Assembly (NCBI RefSeq): GCF_964204645.1
Contig: NC_134025.1
Coordinates: forward strand, 31,030,001-31,094,000
Origin: Tubulanus polymorphus
Taxonomy: Eukaryota > Nemertea > Palaeonemertea > Tubulaniformes > Tubulanidae
Direction: 5' to 3'
Length of the DNA stretch: 64,000 nt
Made by a program: the position numbers and the translations under genes. The notes beneath the pieces were generated by a model. The model made no database searches. It was not told the DNA's origin and saw only the letters and a program-made list of their open reading frames with translations. This document shows, piece by piece, positions 24,902 through 36,484 of the stretch; the first letter of the stretch is position 1, and each line of letters starts with the position of its first letter.

Positions 24902-25891
24902 ATGGATTCGACTAGTTTTAAGACGCCTACGTCTCCTCAGAAAAGAGAACTGATGCAAAAACGTCATTATTTCATGTTAAGCGAACTTCAAAATATGGCC
25001 CGAGACCTTCCGAGGTATTAAAGTTAGAAGCGATGATCAAATCTTATCAAATTCGTGACTGTCATGTTTGGGCCTCAGTTGATCCTCACTCAAATTAAAC
25101 CCTTAAGTAACCCACAAACTGTTTTTTACTTCCAGTAAATACCAGCAAAGACTACCGTATGATTTACTGACAGGATTAGCGAGTTCATTACTGGACGATA
25201 CAATCGTCGGAATTGTGGGTAATATGAGAGAAGTTCAACAATTAGAAGAACGTCATTTATTCAACTCTAGAGCGAAAATGATTAATGAATATAAAGGTAT
25301 TGATTCAGAGAGTGATTCCCAGGTTTCAATCCCTGATGTTCAGGTTTACTATCCACCAATGTAATGTGATTAATGTCACTGATTAAGAGACCTTTTAAAT
25401 TTATTTTACAGTAAATAAAGAAGAATTGAAGAAAAAATATAAAGAAGATAAAATTCAATCTCAAAGTAAACCACATAATCTACCGTTGATAGAACAGAGA
25501 TTTCAGAAAGACATCGAGGTAAATATATGCAGAATATAAAGCTAAGGTTCGATGCTGTTTGAGCAGGGACAGGTTCCAGGCTCAAGCTGCAGTTTAATAT
25601 CTTGTTTGCGGGGCAATGGGGCATTTGGGTTATCCTCTATTTTAATTAGTCAGATTGTGAATATTATAATTCATGTTTCAGGTTCTTAAACAGCGTCACG
25701 AGGAAGAATTAAAGAGAAGAGATATGAAAATTATCCTTGAACTCGATCAGAAAGTGATGGATCAACAGTCTATATTAGAGAAAGCCGGAGTTCCCGGATT
25801 CTACGTCACTAATAACCCTCAAGATTTACGTTTACAAATGTATTTATTAGACTTTATTACAAGAATCAGTAACATGGAGATTCCAACCTAA
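24902..25891 (+). CDS. DGCR6: DGCR6 / gonadal (gdl) family protein, 4 exons, 196 aa
   Basis: Exons: 24902-25014, 25136-25296, 25412-25518, 25682-25891; total 591 nt, in frame. The protein is small and charged, with probable coiled-coil helices. It matches the DGCR6 family along its length: [17 protein letters not shown] and [19 protein letters not shown] near the N-terminus, [20 protein letters not shown] in the middle, and the hallmark C-terminal block [30 protein letters not shown]. Human DGCR6 is about 220 aa, so this is near full length. In human the gene lies in the 22q11 DiGeorge critical region, and the fly homologue is gonadal (gdl). The molecular function is poorly defined; links to cell adhesion, migration and GABA-B receptor trafficking have been proposed. 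It starts 870 bp after the Brachyury stop and converges with HAUS6, the two stop codons lying 263 bp apart. Confidence 0.92.
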
Positions 25892-25897
25892 ATCAGA

Positions 25898-25903
25898 CAG
25901 CGG

Positions 25904-25937
<34 letters not shown>

Positions 25938-25975
25938 TACAACTGCACCTATAGCAGCAGCACCAGCAGTGTCTA
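25898..25975 (+). repeat. CAG/GCA trinucleotide repeat in DGCR6 3' UTR
   Basis: Interrupted AGCAGCAGCAGC tract starting a few bases after the TAA at 25889-25891, broken by TAG and CTACAACTG interruptions. Confidence 0.85.
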
Positions 25976-26010
25976 CTCACTAACTAGTCATTGATTATAT
26001 ATATTTCTAC

Positions 26011-26051
26011 AATAAATGCATTTTTCACTAATTAATTACATCAGTTTTATT
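26011..26051. terminator. Convergent polyA signals of DGCR6 (+) and HAUS6 (-)
   Basis: AATAAA on the plus strand at 26011-26016 serves DGCR6. Its complement TTTATT at 26046-26051 serves HAUS6. The cleavage sites would fall close together, so the two 3' UTRs should abut or overlap by tens of bases. Confidence 0.55.
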
Positions 26052-26154
26052 TATAGACAATTTGTTTCTTGAATTCAATTATTTTGAGAGATTCACTTTG
26101 ATGAGAGTTTAACCCTCTCATTCTAAGTCAAAATGACAGCAACACATTGGATAT

Positions 26155-29100
26155 TTAAACAGGTTGACTGAATTTTTCTGAGACGACCACAGAGTTTCTG
26201 AGTTGACTATTACCGGTATGAGTTTGCCGTACGAGAGACACACACACTATAGATACGATTGATCTAATTTCATTTTAAGGGAAGTATTCGATTGTTTAAT
26301 ACTGGGTAAAATCACATCGGAAATATTCGATCTGAAAATAAAGAAAATCTGGTATAAAAATAAACTACTAAAAACAGACAATATTCAGAGAGACACGGCG
26401 TACTTACTGTAGAGCTATGAACTGTGCTAACTGATTGTGATGTCTAGAAACTTCCTCTGATAATCTATGTATTTTCTCTGCATTAATTTCCAAATTTTCT
26501 ACAACAACAGATAATTGGGATGACATTAAAAGAGAGGAATATGGAGGTAAAGATTTAGAGGTAGTGAATTACAACAAACCTTCACGTATCTTATTGATAA
26601 CACTCGATAGAGCCATATTGAATAATCTCAAAACACTGAAAACAATCAAACATAAACCGTAATAATCATGATATCTATTGATTACGATTATTTGACCACT
26701 GATTGTTAACTACGAACCTAATTATATTCACTTTTCCCTCAGTGTAAGTATTGGCTTTTCCTCTCTACGGTGTATTGAAAAAAAAAAACAGTGAAATATG
26801 AAACATTTATACAGGAACATTGAGACCTGCAGATTAAGGTATCACCCTGCCACGAGACCTGCGGGCTGCAGATTGAGGTATCATCCTGCCACTAGACATG
26901 CAGACTGAGGTATCATCCTGCCACGAGACCTGCAGATTGAGGTATCATCCTGCCACGAGACCTGCAGATTTAGGTATCATCCTGCCACTAGACCTGCAGA
27001 CTGAGGTATCATCCTGCCACTAGACCTGCAGAATGAGGTATCATCCTGACATGAGACCGGCAGATTGAGGTATCATCCTGCCACTAGACCTGCAGAATGA
27101 GGTATCATCCTGCCACTAGACCTGCAGACTGAGGTATCATCCTGCCACTAGACCTGCAGACTGAGGTATCATCCTGCCACGAGATCTGCGGGCTGCAGAT
27201 TGAGGTATCATCCTGCCACGAGACCTGCAGAATGATTGATTCCTGCTCTGCGAAACATTTCAACAAAATATCACTTACGAGGTGCATCTCATTTTGGAAT
27301 TTTTCCAGTAATCTGTTTGGCACACGTAATGATAAATCTGCAGCTGATATTTGATATCGTTCCATTCCTCCTTGTAATACTGATTGTATTACTGATCTCT
27401 CCTGTTTTATATCAGTAATCACTTTATTCAACTCATTCCACTGTTTTCTAACCTGTAAATACAATAACACTGTTTATTACCAGTTCAAACAATAAAGGGG
27501 CCAGTTTCACAGTCATGGCTTAGATTTACAGTCAACCCCCGATATACTGCCCTCTCATTTACCGCCACCCCCGCCTACCGCCAGGTTTTCTCGATGTACA
27601 TCTCAATACAAATTCACCCCCCCCCCTGATATACTGCCATACTCTCTATACCACCAAAATAATTCTGCACCGATGGTTTATCGGGCTGACAGTATAACCA
27701 ATCTAAAACCAACTTAGTTCTATAGCCAATCTAACTTCTGACTAGTCTTTCAATTTAAGACGACTTTTAGACTAAAGTCAATTGAGCCCTGTCAATACAT
27801 TATTGTAATGTTGTGATGATCATGATGCTGATGAGTTACGCTTAAATCAAACACAATTAAACTTACTTTATTCAATAAAACTTCACTGTGTCGTGATTTT
27901 TGATCAGATAGTTTTTGTTCGGGTGGAATCTTCACAAATCTAGATTCTAACCATCTATAATAAATAACAAGTAGCAATTAGTTTGTATAAATTGAAATTT
28001 AAAAGCGGGTTCAAGTTTTACTTAATCCAAATTTAGGTGTGAAGGACCTTACACCAAGAAACTTTCCCACCACCAGGTTTCAAACCCATGAACCCAGGAT
28101 TGATGAAAGACCAGTGAAAGACTGACTGACTGCTACCACCAGGATTCAAACACATGAACTCAGGATTGATGAGAGACCAGTGAAAGACTGACTGACTGCT
28201 ACCACCAGGATTCAAACCTATGAACTCTGGATTGATAAGAGACCAGTGAAAGACTGACTGACTGCTACCACCAGGATTCAAACACATGAACCCAGGATTG
28301 ATGAGAGACCAGTGAAAGACTGACTGACTGCTACCACCAGGATTCAAACCTATGAACCCTGGATTGATGAGAGACCAGTGAAAGACTGACTGACTGCTAC
28401 CTGCTACTACCAGGATTCAAACCCATGTACCCTGGATTGATGAGAGACTTGGGAAAGACTGATTGACTGTTAGGCTACCACCAGGATTCAAATACGTGGA
28501 CCCTTGATTGATGAGAGACCAGTGAAAGACCTAGATCCACTCATAAAATTGATAATTCAGACAAGTTTTATGAATGTATTTTCACCTGGCAAATTGAGCT
28601 TGTTGTTCTGTTTCGATGATAGAACGTTGCAAAGTCTCAAAATATTTCTGTCTCTCAACGATCATCGCTGACATTAAAGTTTTAGCTTGAACTTCTTTGA
28701 GATTGAATTGAGTATCATTTAGATTAGGACTCAGTGTTCCACCTTTATCACCTACAACAAACAAAACAATTACATCTTCACAAAGAATCCGCGATAAATC
28801 ATTCAATGAATCGTTAAACTCTGTACCTAATTCTTTTTTCATGACTATTTTTAAAACGTATCTGGAGAAATTCGCCAATAATTGATCACATCTCTGACCA
28901 CCGGGAGATAGGAATAACGACTGAGCTATCGTCGGTAAATTCGAATCGGGTTCACTCTGAAAATAGATTCGAATTATAGAACACTCGGCGCTATTCTTCA
29001 ACAAACTTCTCGTTTTCATATTGTTCTTACAGCTATCTGTGTCAGCCAAGCTACGCAAACTTTACGAAATTCCATTTCACGTTTTTTGTCACCAATCGGC

Positions 29101-29737
29101 CAACAATCCCTAAAAAATCAATAATACTTGAAACAACTTCCGGTAACTTGTCGCCCATCAGCGAGGGGCGATCACGCTTAGCCCGTGGGGTACGGGAATC
29201 ACACTGAGCCTGTGGGGCGCGGGGATCACACTTGGCCCATGGGGCGTGGGGAACACACTCAGCCTGTGGGGCACGGGGATCACGCTCAGTCTATGGGGTG
29301 CGGGAATCACGCTCAGCCCGTGGGGCACCATGAAGATTTTACCTGAATTCTTGGTTTGATCTGATTGGATCAAGTTTATCGAGTAAGTATTTAATGACGA
29401 TCTCAAAAGCAGCTCGATTCGGAACTTTGAACATATCCCTGAAAAACATGAAACAATAAAATTTAAATTCATCTGATAAATTAGGAAACAATTCAGACCC
29501 ATGGATGGACCCAGTTTCACATAGTCACAATCGTGACTTCAGTCCAAAAGTGGTGATCTCAAGATAGATAGATAGATAAATAGAAGAGAGAAACTTGGAA
29601 GTGTGATTCTGAAATGAAATCGCTTACTGATGGAAATGAATCCTTGTTTGTGCCTCATTTATTTCAGGGTTGAATCCTAACAACAATAAATTAGTGAAGA
29701 ATATTTTGCGAGTATTTGCCACTTCAGAAAGATCCAT
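26155..29737 (-). CDS. HAUS6: HAUS6 augmin-like complex subunit 6, short form, 11 exons, 356 aa
   Basis: Exons in transcript order: 29737-29628, 29438-29343, 29109-29031, 28956-28827, 28751-28586, 27954-27867, 27452-27279, 26760-26732 (29-nt micro-exon, tentative), 26635-26580, 26498-26408, 26206-26155. The sum is 1,071 nt, in frame only if the micro-exon is included. Family landmarks: LLLLGFNPEI near the N-terminus, KVPNRAAFEIVIKYLLDKLD, FRKVCVAWLTQIA, the strong block AQSLFLSPGGQRCDQLLANF, then coiled-coil sequence VRKQWNELNKVITDIKQERS and LRLFNMALSSVINKIRE. HAUS6 is the augmin subunit that contacts gamma-tubulin via NEDD1 and nucleates branching microtubules in the spindle. Human HAUS6 is 955 aa, but only its N-terminal half or less is well conserved; this copy lacks the long disordered tail. 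Introns 2, 5 and 7 each carry a minisatellite. The last exon is the least certain. Confidence 0.85.
26821..27236. repeat. Minisatellite in HAUS6 intron 7, 32 bp unit, about 12 copies
   Basis: Unit GAGGTATCATCCTGCCACTA plus GACCTGCAGACT, with some longer variants containing CGGGCTGCAGATT. Confidence 0.93.
28060..28535. repeat. Minisatellite in HAUS6 intron 5, 66 bp unit, about 7 copies
   Basis: Unit contains CCACCAGGATTCAAACCTAT, GAACCCAGGATTGATGAGAG and ACCAGTGAAAGACTGACTGA. The first and last copies are diverged. GGATTCAAACC resembles a B box in reverse, hinting at origin from a tRNA-like repeat. Confidence 0.93.
29158..29337. repeat. Minisatellite in HAUS6 intron 2, 27 bp unit, about 6-7 copies
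   Basis: Unit GGGGATCACGCTCAGCCCGT plus GGGGCAC. GC-rich, abutting the 3' side of exon 2 (ends 29343). Confidence 0.9.
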
Positions 29738-31189
29738 CTTCTGTCTTCTTTTCACTCAGTTCCTTCTTTTAAAACTTTAAATAGTTCCCGGGTAGTAGGG
29801 TTTCCCATTGACGTCATTAGTTGGGGGATTCCTTGACGCCGGTGGAGTGACTCGTATAAAGTGGCCTGAGGTAGGCTGTGGTGCCTGTGGTCAGATTACT
29901 CGAGTGATCGCGTCGTGCGGAGATTCCGTCTTCGTGACGTCATTACGGGAAATCCCTCCAACCTGTGGCGCAGTGCAGTGTGTCTGAGATTATTATGCTA
30001 CCATATTTCACGCTCTATGACCGGCGTTGAGTGAGTGGTCATCAGACGTGAGTGGTCATCAACAGATTGAAGGTAATTTAATCGAATTGAGACATTTCAA
30101 TAGACATGACACTCAGTCATCTCTCTCCAAACGTCCCGCCCGGTCACGCACTTGTTGATTTTTTACTACCGTATTGTTTTTCTAGTCTCACACAATGGCT
30201 AATAAATATAGCTGCAGCATCCACGCGGAGGGGGATGTTAAGAGGCTTTTGGGCTGTCAAATTGTATTTATGTTTTTCAGATCAGATTTAGAATTGCATA
30301 ATATTGCAATTGATATGTCTACTCTATTGAAACACATTCTTTTGTTTTACGATCAATGGGCAATGGCTGTATATCATTATCATGACTGAATTGCAGCACC
30401 CATAGGGCAGGGGGGGGGGGGGCGGCGATGGAAGATGGAGAGCTAGGAAGTTGGGTGACTTCCACATATATGATTATTGCAGAAATTTGGGACAGAAGAA
30501 GTAGTATTTATAGTTTGATTGTCTTCAAATTGAAACATGTTACATTGTAGAAGGCTTCATCTCCTGCATCCCCTATTTCTGATGCATTTCATGGCTCATT
30601 TCACAGACAAGGGACTACAAGGGACAGCTCCTTGGGCCAGTTTTTCCACTGAGAGTTTCTAAGCAAAACTAGGACAATAACTAACCCTAACATATATAGC
30701 TAAAAAATTTAGCTTTCTCAAAGCCCCCTAGTAGCTCTCTGCTGGATTTAAACCTGAAACTCTTACATACCAGCCCTCTGTCCTAACCAATAGACCACTG
30801 AGCTGTAGTGATAGTTGAAGTTTTTGTATTTTCTGGTCAGGTGTAGCAATTACTCATGAACAAGTGCATGAACTTTATTGAGCTCCAAGATTTTGACAAT
30901 AAAAACATTTGATTAAAAATCAATAAAGTACGTACAGGTGTGAATCATACAATGTGGAAATGATAGGATGAAATAAAAGAAAGAACAAAATGCAATCAAA
31001 GGGGATGAGAGCGCAGTGGTCTAGATGTAACACACTCTGTGGGCTCCATCATGAGAAAACTGGCAACGGAGGCTAAAAACTAGTATCCTAGCATACAGCG
31101 TTGGCAGGTGAACAGCGGAGCCCCCCAGTAGCGGCCCCCGGTCATAACTAACTAACCGCTGGGTGATCATCAACTCGGTTAATCCTAGT
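29738..31189. other. Intergenic DNA upstream of HAUS6
   Basis: Should hold the HAUS6 promoter (transcription leftward from about 29,760). A run of 12 or so G lies near 30412. Open frames of 60-64 codons near 30106-30389 lack any recognisable domain or splice context. Confidence 0.5.
30741..30812 (-). mobile_element. tRNA-derived SINE fragment
   Basis: On the minus strand CAGCTCAGTGGTCTATTGGT resembles a tRNA D-arm/A box, and GGTTTAAATCC is a degenerate B box at suitable spacing. No intact cloverleaf. Confidence 0.5.
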
Positions 31190-31505
31190 AATCTATCTTA
31201 AACCCACACAACTGTGGAACTGGATCTAGAGTCAAATTAATCCCGCACAATTGTGGAACTGGATCTAGAGTCAAATTAATCCCGCAACTGTGGAACTGGA
31301 TTCAGAGTCAGATAAAACCCACACAACTGTGGAACTGGATCTAGAGTCAAATTAAACCCACACAACTGTGGAACTGGATTCAGAGTCAGATTAAACCCAC
31401 ACAACTGTGGAACTGGATCTAGAGTCAAATTAATCCCGAACAACTGTGGAACTGGATTCAGAGTCAAATTAATCCCACACAACTGTGGAACTGGTTTCCA
31501 CAATG
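31190..31505. repeat. Minisatellite, about 39 bp unit, 8 copies
   Basis: Unit CACACAACTGTGGAACTGGA then TCTAGAGTCAAATTAATCC. Shares the GTGGAACTGGATC core with 7390-8035 and, in reverse complement, 47680-47960. Confidence 0.93.
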
Positions 31506-31599
31506 TTTAACTGGGTTTTTCTTGGTCTAGAGCCAAATGAGATGCTGGGTTTTACAAGGTTTTATAATGTTTCGCTAGTTTTCCCAGAGGGTCGCTGAG

Positions 31600-31830
31600 A
31601 TTGTGAGGTATAACTGGGTATTACTGGGTTTTTGAGGTATTACTGGGTTTTGTGGGGTATTACTGGGTTTTGTGAGGTATTACTGGGTTTTGTGAGGTAT
31701 TGCTGGGTTTTGTGAGGTATTACTGGGTTTTGTGAGGTATTACTGGGTTTTGTGGGGTATTACTGGGTTTTGTGAGGTATTACTGGGTTTTGTGGGGTAT
31801 TACTGGGTTTTGAGGTATTACTGGTTGTTA
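31600..31830. repeat. Minisatellite, 20 bp unit, about 11 copies
   Basis: Unit TATTACTGGGTTTTGTGAGG with a G/A variant at one site. Confidence 0.93.
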
Positions 31831-32735
31831 CCTGATTTAAGTCAATTGTATGAATGTATCATAAAGTGATGTTCAACGCCATCTGTTGAATTATTGATCT
31901 TCTGCTACGACAGTTTAAATACTGTGCATTACTACATTTAACAATCACATCATTTTCTCTCAGAAATAACCAGTTAATCCGCGCTATTATTCATTGTTGA
32001 TTATCCCCGGATTAACGTTAAAACACCGTACAACGATAGGATTTATAATTTTAAAACAATAATATCAGGATTTAAAGCGTATTTCAGGTAATTCAGATTA
32101 TGTTGTAACTGTTTCATCTGAAATCATTTTGTTCGTTGAAGTTTTGAAAAGTTTTTGTAGATGTTTTTTGACCGGAAACAATGAAATATTCATGATGAAA
32201 ATGTGAATAATTTGATTATGAGTTGAATTTGAGGAAGATATTTATTATTCTTGGTTTTTACTGATCGTTTAAATGATCAAGGCTTCGTTGTTTTGTATAT
32301 GGAATATTTGATATTTGCGATGACGCCATTAAATGAAACCCAGGCCCGAGGCCGTTCATTGTATCTCATCATTCATTGGACGATCGGTTTAAACCAATGA
32401 ATCGTCAGAATTCTTTAGCTTTCAGAAATACAAACTTATTCCAGAAATTGTGTCTTATTGTATTCATTCTTGATGCGCATAAATCAGTATTTCTATTTTA
32501 AGCTGTCAAGAAATCAAAATACGATTTAGTAAATATCATGATTAGATTATTAGATAATCAGTAATCATTTGATAAAACTGAATTTGCTAATTTTACCCTC
32601 ATAGAAAAGGCTACTGGTTTTGTAAAGTGATATTAATGTCAATCAGTTGTAGTTTTTGCATAACACCTTTTTTAAGTGATAATACATTATCATGACACGT
32701 TGTTTCAGAAGGCAGATCAGGGTTGTATAATCAAG
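31831..32735. other. AT-rich intergenic DNA, nothing recognised
   Basis: No open frame, repeat unit or RNA gene recognised. Confidence 0.5.
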
Positions 32736-32739
32736 TTTT

Positions 32740-33230
32740 AGACCAGTCTAAGCTCATTTTAGAGCCAATCCAACAACTTAAGACCAGTCTAAACTCATTT
32801 TGGTTCTATAACCAATCTAACAACTTAAGACCAGTCTAAACTCATTTGAGTTCTATAACCAATCTAACAACTTGAGACCAGTCTAAGCTCATTTTAGTTC
32901 TTTAACCATTCTAACAACTTGAGACCAGTCTAAGCTCATTTTAGTTCTATAACCAATCTAACAACTTAAAACCAGTCTAAGCTCATTCTGGTTCTATAAC
33001 CAATCTAACAACTTAAAACCAGTCTGAACTCATTCTGGTTCTATAACCAATCTAACAACTTAAGACAAGTCTAAGCTCATTTTAGTTCTATAACCAATCT
33101 AACAACTTAAGACAAGTCTAAGCTCATTTTAGTTCTATAACCAATCTAACAACTTCAGACAAGTCTAAGCTTATTTTAGTTCTATAACCAATCTAACAAC
33201 TTCAGACAAGTCTAAGCTCATTTTAGTTCT
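32740..33230 (-). repeat. 47-bp tandem array, about 10 copies
   Basis: Unit AGACCAGTCTAAGCTCATTT then TAGTTCTATAACCAATCTAA plus CAACTTA. It is the reverse complement of the array in TTK intron 12. A single unit of the same sequence sits inside the inverted-repeat element at 34739-34879. Confidence 0.93.
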
Positions 33231-34738
33231 ATATATAGCTTTTAATATTAAGTCATAATTATACAACGTGTCGCTTGTCGACTTTTTATAGTACATTTTT
33301 GAAATGTCCTTTTATTCAAAACAGTTGTTTTATATAGTTGTTGATATATTCAAAAACGGCGCCCGGTTTTCTATGAGACGATGATAGTCCACGTAACCAT
33401 GGTAACTAAATGGGTGGATCATATATTTTTTGTGCCCGCGGCATTTTATGAAACACTTATATAATACATACATGTATACATACAGACATACACACAGCCG
33501 TACAGCTGTATATATCAGTGCTGCGTGTATGTTTTGGTTTCTGTCTGTTTTGAGATGATGTTTTTTTTTATCTCGCATATTTGCGTTTTATGAAATGAGT
33601 TGAAAATGATTTCTCTTTTTATTGACGCGTGCGACACATAGTCCTAATAATTAATGAATGAAAATGTGCGGTTGTCATAGAAACTCGTTATTTGAATACA
33701 AACAGATAGAATAGAAGATGATTAATCTATTAACAAAGTACGAGATATAATTATTATGTCAGATATTGAACTAAACTAAACATTTTTTACCAGAAATCTT
33801 ATAACCAGGGTTCAGTTTCACAATTCCGAGAACTGTAGACCTGGGTTCTGAACAGTAGACCTGGGTTCTGAACAGTAGACCTGGGTTCTGAACAGTAGAC
33901 CTGGGTTCTTGAAGTTATGAAAAATTGTCATCCTTATGATGCATGTCATATAAAAAATTTTCACAACAAACAAACAGTAAATTATCCTTTACAATTTCTC
34001 CTTTTGATTCGAGATTTATATCACATGATACATCCTAGCATTACATGATATATCCTAGCATTTAGTGTTGTTACAGACTGATATCTGAAATAACAAACCT
34101 TGATTTTAGAATCAATTTCGTTTTTTGATATTTTTCAGAATGATTACATTTCTCACAAATATGCGGCAACAATCGATCAGTGATTTTATAGTTTAACATG
34201 AATTGAGATTGAGTTAAAGTAAGGTAAGTAACCCCTGAAATTAAACAATTAATTCTAACTACCTCAAATCTTCCTAAACGTTTTGAGAAATTACGCTTAA
34301 AATCCTTAGATTTTGAAAAAGTCCCGAAAAAATGTATAAAAGTCAATTTTTTATGACAATCCGGAAAACTAGATAACCTTGAAATAGGCATAAAAATGAT
34401 GATATGGTATGTGTGTAATGATTGATAGTGACGGAGTGACAGTGAAATGACGGGCACTCACCGGGTGTCAAACTCTGTAAGTAGAATGCAAGTGTGCTAA
34501 CCGGTAACCGGTAGACCAATAGTCCACTTGGCCTGCGGTTATACAGCTCATCACATAGGTGCAACATGTGTCCGTGATGATGGTTCCCAGCCAAAATAAA
34601 TCTATAAGCTAAATTGGTATTATCATGATGTAAAAGATATTTTAGATATTTTCCCATTTAAATGTTTGAATTCTGAAACAGCCAAATTCTTTAATGTCTG
34701 GGAATAATATTAATCGTAATGAAATACTTTTAGTACCA
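33231..34738. other. Intergenic DNA with a short 20-bp repeat
   Basis: Four copies of AGTAGACCTGGGTTCTGAAC at 33835-33910. A degenerate tRNA-like stretch on the minus strand lies near 34455-34545. No gene supported. Confidence 0.5.
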
Positions 34739-34879
34739 GGGGCCCAGTTGCATAGTCATTGCTTAGACTTAAGACCAATTTAAGATCATTTTAGTTCTAT
34801 AGTCAATCTAACAACAAGACCAGTCTTAAGATTTAAAGCCATTTTTGGACTTAAGTCTCAACTGAGGAACCGGCCCCCT
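34739..34879. mobile_element. Short inverted-repeat element, probable parent of the 47-bp arrays
   Basis: Begins GGGGCCCAGTTGCATAGTCA and ends with CAACTGAGGAACCGGCCCCC, imperfect inverted repeats. The interior has AGACCAATTTAAGATCATTT and AGTTCTATAGTCAATCTAAC, a single copy of the unit amplified at 32740-33230 and 11343-11635. Confidence 0.7.
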
Positions 34880-35109
34880 GTTGTCGTTGAGTAGATGATG
34901 GTGAGATTCAATTCAACATATGGTAAAACGACTTAATACCGGTAATACACTGTATTACACTGTATTATACTGTACAAGTGACAACAGTATAAAACACCTG
35001 TTCATACATTGTAGGTACATATATATCTCATGACACTCTGACAAATACCAGAACTGATGAAAATGTATAATGTGCTCAATGTTTTCATATCTACTGAAAT
35101 TACCACAAC

Positions 35110-35495
35110 ACCTCCCTCGGCAGGGATTCATTCTCACCTCCCTCGGCAGGGATTCATTCTCTCCTCCCTCGGCAGGGATTCATTCTCACCTCCCTCGGCA
35201 GGGATTCATTCTCTCCTCCCTCGGCAAGGATTCATTCTCACCTCCCTCGGCAGGGATTCATTCTCTCCTCCCTCGGCAAGGATTCATTCTCACCTCCCTC
35301 GGCAGGGATTCATTCTCTCCTCCCTTGGCAGGGATTCATTCTCACCTCCCTCGGCAGGGATTCATTCTCACCTCCCTCGGCAGGGATTCATTCTCACCTC
35401 CCTCGGCAGGGATTCATTCTCTCCTCCCTCGGCAGGGATTCATTCTCTCCTCTCTCGGCAGGGATTCATTCTCTCCTCTCTTGGCAGGGATTCGA
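35110..35495. repeat. Minisatellite, 26 bp unit, about 15 copies
   Basis: Unit CCTCCCTCGGCAGGGATTCA plus TTCTCA or TTCTCT. It ends in GGCAGGGATTCGAACCTGAT, a B-box-like sequence on the minus strand. It forms the left arm of a larger palindrome (35110-36480). Confidence 0.95.
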
Positions 35496-35707
35496 ACCTG
35501 ATGGCATCGCTACACTACTCAGCCACGGCACGAACCCCTGGCACAGTAGACCGGGTGCGCAGGTTTACCGCATGAGAACTTGAGGCACCAATCAGATTGC
35601 TCATTGTATAATCGCTGAGGTAAATTTCACGGAAGAACTATAAATGGGAAAACCCGGGCTAAAATAAAACGGGATATCTGATTGGCTGATCATGAGATCA
35701 TCTGGGC

Positions 35708-36447
35708 CGCACGTGTAGCTGCGCACCCGGTCCTAGTGTGGCAGGGTTCCGTGCTGTGGTTCAGTCTAAGCTGCGCGTCCGGTCCTAGTTGGGCAGGGTT
35801 CCGTGCTGTGGTTCAGTCTAAGCTGCGCGCCCGGTCCTAGTGTGGCAGGGTTCGGTGCTGTGGTTCAGTCTAAGCTGCGCGCCCGGTCCTAGTGTGGCAG
35901 GGTTCCGTGTTGTGGTTCAGTCTAAGCTGCGCGCCCGGTCCTAGTGTGGCAGGGTTCCGTGCTGTGGTTCAGTCTAAGCTGCGCGCCCGGTCCTAGTGTG
36001 GCAGGGTTCCGTGCTGTGGTTCAGTCTAAGCTGCGCGTCCGGTCCTAGTGTGGCAGGGTTCCGTGCTGTGGTTCAGTCTAAGCTGCGCGCCCGGTCCTAG
36101 TGTGGCAGGGTTCCGTGTTGTGGTTCAGTCTAAGCTGCGCGCCCGGTCCTAGTGTGGCAGGGTTCGGTGCTGTGGTTCAGTCTAAGCTGCGCGCCCGGTC
36201 CTAGTGTGGCAGGGTTCCGTGTTGTGGTTCAGTCTAAGCTGCGCGCCCGGTCCTAGTGTGGCAGGGTTCCCTGCTGTGGTTCAGTCAAAGCTGCGCGCCC
36301 GGTCCTAGTGTGGCAGGGTTCCGTGCTGGGGTTCAGTCTAAGCTGCGCGTCCGGTCCTAGTGTGGCAGGGTTCCGTGCTGTGGTTCAGTCTAAGCTGCGC
36401 ACCCGGTCCTAGAGTGGCAGGGTTCGGTGCTGTGGTTCAGTCTAGCG
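35708..36447. repeat. Minisatellite, 52 bp unit, about 14 copies
   Basis: Unit AGCTGCGCGCCCGGTCCTAG then TGTGGCAGGGTTCCGTGCTG and TGGTTCAGTCTA. GC-rich. A single diverged copy in inverted orientation lies at about 35510-35565, left of the palindrome centre. Confidence 0.95.
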
Positions 36448-36484
36448 ATGCCATCAGGTTCTAATCCCTGCCGAGGGACGATGT

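Noticed and set aside
26580-27279. Direct splice of HAUS6 exon 27279 to exon 26635
   Set aside because: It puts a stop 14 codons into the next exon, whereas the conserved LRLFNMALSS frame needs two extra bases.
35057-35575. 172-codon and 143-codon plus-strand open frames
   Set aside because: Translations of the 26-bp array in two frames; no gene features.
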